From Saprospiraceae bacterium (lineage in GTDB: Bacteria; Bacteroidota; Bacteroidia; Chitinophagales; Saprospiraceae), in NCBI GenBank assembly GCA_016710625.1, contig JADJVK010000029.1:1-54412 (forward strand): DNA of 54,412 nucleotides, written 5' to 3'. Numbering within the stretch: the stretch's first letter is position 1; every line of letters starts with the position of its first letter. The translations under genes and the position numbers were made by a program. Under the pieces are notes generated by a model. It had not been told where the DNA came from. It worked only from the letters and a program-made list of their open reading frames with translations, and ran no database searches. Below are positions 52,576 through 54,412 of this stretch, one piece after another.

Positions 52576-53241
52576 TTATTCTTTATTTTCAACTTTAAAT
52601 TTTTTCAATAAATCAGTTGGTTTCATTTTGAAATTTTCATTAAACAAAAAAGAAATCGCCACCATAATTACAATAGAAATAAGTACAATAAAATAATGAA
52701 TGGGAGCTGTTTTTTGAATATCTTGTTTTGATTGGATATCACAGATTTCTCCAGGACAATATTGAGCCTTGTCCTTGCTCACCCAATTATATATTTTACA
52801 ACCGATGCAAATCCCAAAAGCAGTTTCAAAAAACATCAAAATAAGGCAAATAAGGCAGACTATTCCAGTAATGATGCTATAAGTGTTCAAGAAAACCATC
52901 AAAATCAACATCGTTCCAGAAAGAAAAAAACCGATTAGCCAAGCAAATTTCTTCTGTTTTGCCCCAACGTATTCTGGATTTTGATTACTTACCATTTGTC
53001 TAGAGACGATCAAAACAGGGGAGAGCCGAGGATTTACAAATATTCGAATACTGAAGTCAATAAAAAAGAGAATGACGACATATTTAATCGGAACAAAATT
53101 GTCTGACATTATAATAAACATTAATGAAATAAAGGTCGCCAAGAACATAATACCTGCTGCTGCCCGAATTTCTCTTTCGTTTAAAACTGGGATTGTGTAT
53201 CCATCTACATTTTCACCAAACTGGATAATTGGTTGTTTCAT
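52576..53241 (-). CDS. DUF4395 membrane protein
   Basis: The 221-residue protein has four to five transmembrane helices and DUF4395 motifs: VLNEREIRAAAGIMFLATFI, SIRIFVNPRLSPV, GAKQKKFAWLIGF and FETAFGICIGCKIYNW, with the conserved cysteines C-x-x-C. The C-terminal half has an extra cysteine pair (YCPGEICDI) and another helix. The cysteines suggest a redox or thiol-binding role, as some relatives lie next to rhodanese or thiosulfate genes, but no such gene is here. Confidence 0.85.
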   Translation of the reverse strand: MKQPIIQFGENVDGYTIPVLNEREIRAAAGIMFLATFISLMFIIMSDNFVPIKYVVILFFIDFSIRIFVNPRLSPVLIVSRQMVSNQNPEYVGAKQKKFAWLIGFFLSGTMLILMVFLNTYSIITGIVCLICLILMFFETAFGICIGCKIYNWVSKDKAQYCPGEICDIQSKQDIQKTAPIHYFIVLISIVIMVAISFLFNENFKMKPTDLLKKFKVENKE

Positions 53242-53702
53242 AATCTTGTATTTAATATAAAATTGTGTTCAAAACTAAGATTTCGACTAAATATCGTTGA
53301 TGCTATATAGACGAAGGATAGATTTTTTTATATAAAAGATAATTCTATGGCGAATTGAAGTTTTAAACTAAATTAATAAATAAAAAAAATCATTAGTTAT
53401 TCAATATAAAAATAAACTATGACAATCAACCAAATAGCCAAAATGATATCCGCCTTACTTTTGTTTTTTATAGTCAATAAAATGGCTACTAAAAAGAATT
53501 ATATAATGATTCCAATACAATAAAGTAGATGTTTTTTACAATTGAACTTAAAAGTGCTAGGGACATTATAGAAATATATGAATTGAATATCGAGATACGA
53601 TATATTAAATTATATAACTATGATGATTTAATAGAAAAATTTAAACTACTTTTTTTAAAAATAATTTATTTTGAATACAAATATCTAACTAGTTTCTATA
53701 CT
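53242..53702. other. AT-rich intergenic region, no supported gene
   Basis: The stretch has two very short plus-strand open frames (53419-53523, 34 codons; 53529-53708, 59 codons), of low-complexity composition and without promoter or convincing homologue. Otherwise nothing is seen. Confidence 0.5.
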
Positions 53703-54339
53703 CTATAAAGGAATATATCCACCTATTGCATAAGTTAAGATTACTGGTGGTTGATTTTTCAAAAAAGGATATGCTGGACCTCGTTCTATTGGAAAACCTA
53801 AACCAATCTGAGCCGTAAACCACTTTTTACTTCTATAAACATAGGCTGGTCCAACTATTGTTTGTGTATGAGAATTTCCTATGCCTTGGTGCCAATATTG
53901 AAAAGTAAAAAAACTACTCCTTATATTAGGTTTTAAGTGGATATTAATTCCAGCACCAAAACCAACTATTCCTGCCCCAACTTGAATGCCAAAATTATCA
54001 GATAACAAAATCTCATAGTCAAAACCAACTAAGGAACCTCCCCCTTCTAGAATTCCGATAGTTAAACAATTTCTCATTTTTGATTCGGTTTTGTCTTTTA
54101 CTTTTCCCTTTTTTACATTTTTGATCAGAAGGACCAAATTTAATATCCTTTACCTGACTCTTCTCAATACTTGAAGGGATATCTTTTTTATCTTTATGTA
54201 AATTATAAAATATATATAAACTATCTGTTTTTATTACTTGACAATTAAGGATTTCTCCATTCGTCTTTACAATAATATCTTGGCAATATAAATAACTTGC
54301 TGAGGATAATAGAATTAGAAATAAAAAGCGCTTTCTCAT
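53703..54339 (-). CDS. Secreted hypothetical protein with beta-barrel-like C-terminal half, frameshifted
   Basis: Removing one base in the T5 run at 54118-54122 (or the neighbouring T6) joins two frames into 211 residues. The N-terminus is a signal peptide (LILLSSASYLYCQ) followed by a short strand-rich segment (DIIVKTNGEILNCQVIKTDS) seen in front of many Bacteroidota secreted proteins. The second half is glycine- and aromatic-rich with alternating strands (NFGIQVGAGIVGFGAGINIH; RSSFFTFQYWHQG; KKWFTAQIGLGFPI), resembling a small outer-membrane barrel. The family is unknown. Confidence 0.65.
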
Positions 54340-54412
54340 ATTTTTTGTTAGATTAAATGTTTAATAAAAGAAATATTAATTGAATTTGAAATTCAAAACT
54401 TAGCACAAGATT

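Noticed and set aside
53419..53708. Two short plus-strand open frames (34 and 59 codons) five bases apart
   Set aside because: Composition is the I, Y, K, L, F mix expected from random AT-rich DNA, there is no promoter or ribosome site, and the second overlaps the stop of a convergent gene. I kept them only as a remark on the gap.

Overview
The window looks like a chromosomal piece of a low-GC member of the Bacteroidota, most like the Saprospiria/Chitinophagia side of the phylum. The signs are -7 promoter boxes of the TAnnTTTG type with little Shine-Dalgarno sequence, a large secreted protein with a type IX secretion (type B) C-terminal domain, TPR/PD40 outer-membrane-type proteins, a DUF4369-thioredoxin lipoprotein and several small families typical of the phylum. 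No rRNA, tRNA or CRISPR array was seen.

Layout. 1-5000: a damaged secreted-protein gene, an EamA transporter, an acyl-CoA carboxylase carboxyltransferase with a DinB-like gene, and a beta-barrel protein. 5190-10527: a PorE-like TPR/PD40 protein ending in SPOR domains, a membrane protein, an acyl-CoA dehydrogenase and folP. 10592-16724 (minus strand): a compact five-gene operon for a ubiquitin-like conjugation system. Its order is E1, ubiquitin-like protein, E2, membrane-anchored JAMM peptidase, then a membrane protein joining a periplasmic von Willebrand A domain to a cytoplasmic RING/U-box-like segment and a C-terminal FHA-like domain. A divergent M23 peptidase follows. 18308-19761 is a gene-poor, repeat-rich gap. 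19797-34883 is mainly housekeeping: cytochrome oxidase subunit III, purL, a TlpA-like lipoprotein, GtrA, a T9SS cargo protein, PAP2, fabH, BrkB, an amidohydrolase and LolA. 34182-40425 holds a TetR-controlled ABC/HlyD/TolC exporter with CutA-like and TerC genes downstream. 40445-54339 is an accessory region, all minus strand: small lipoproteins, acetyltransferase, retropepsin-like and S41 peptidases, a REP-associated transposase embedded in its own REP hairpins, a TIR-like/ParB-like candidate defence gene, a cupin, a TonB-like protein and DUF4395.

The best candidate for an unusual system is the ubiquitin-like operon. Operons with E1, E2, JAB, YukD-like ubiquitin and RING proteins have been predicted in bacteria by comparative genomics, so the concept is not new. 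The architecture here suggests a transmembrane device: periplasmic sensing by the vWA domain and the JAMM ectodomain, with E3-like, phospho-peptide-binding and deconjugating parts on the cytoplasmic side where E1, E2 and the modifier reside.

A caution applies to the whole window. Seven genes (around 508, 6734, 17111/18086, 44791, 49066, 51477 and 54120) are broken by eight single-base gains or losses, nearly all in short homopolymers, and each reads through perfectly once one base is added or removed. Many apparent split genes are therefore probably sequence errors rather than real pseudogenes.
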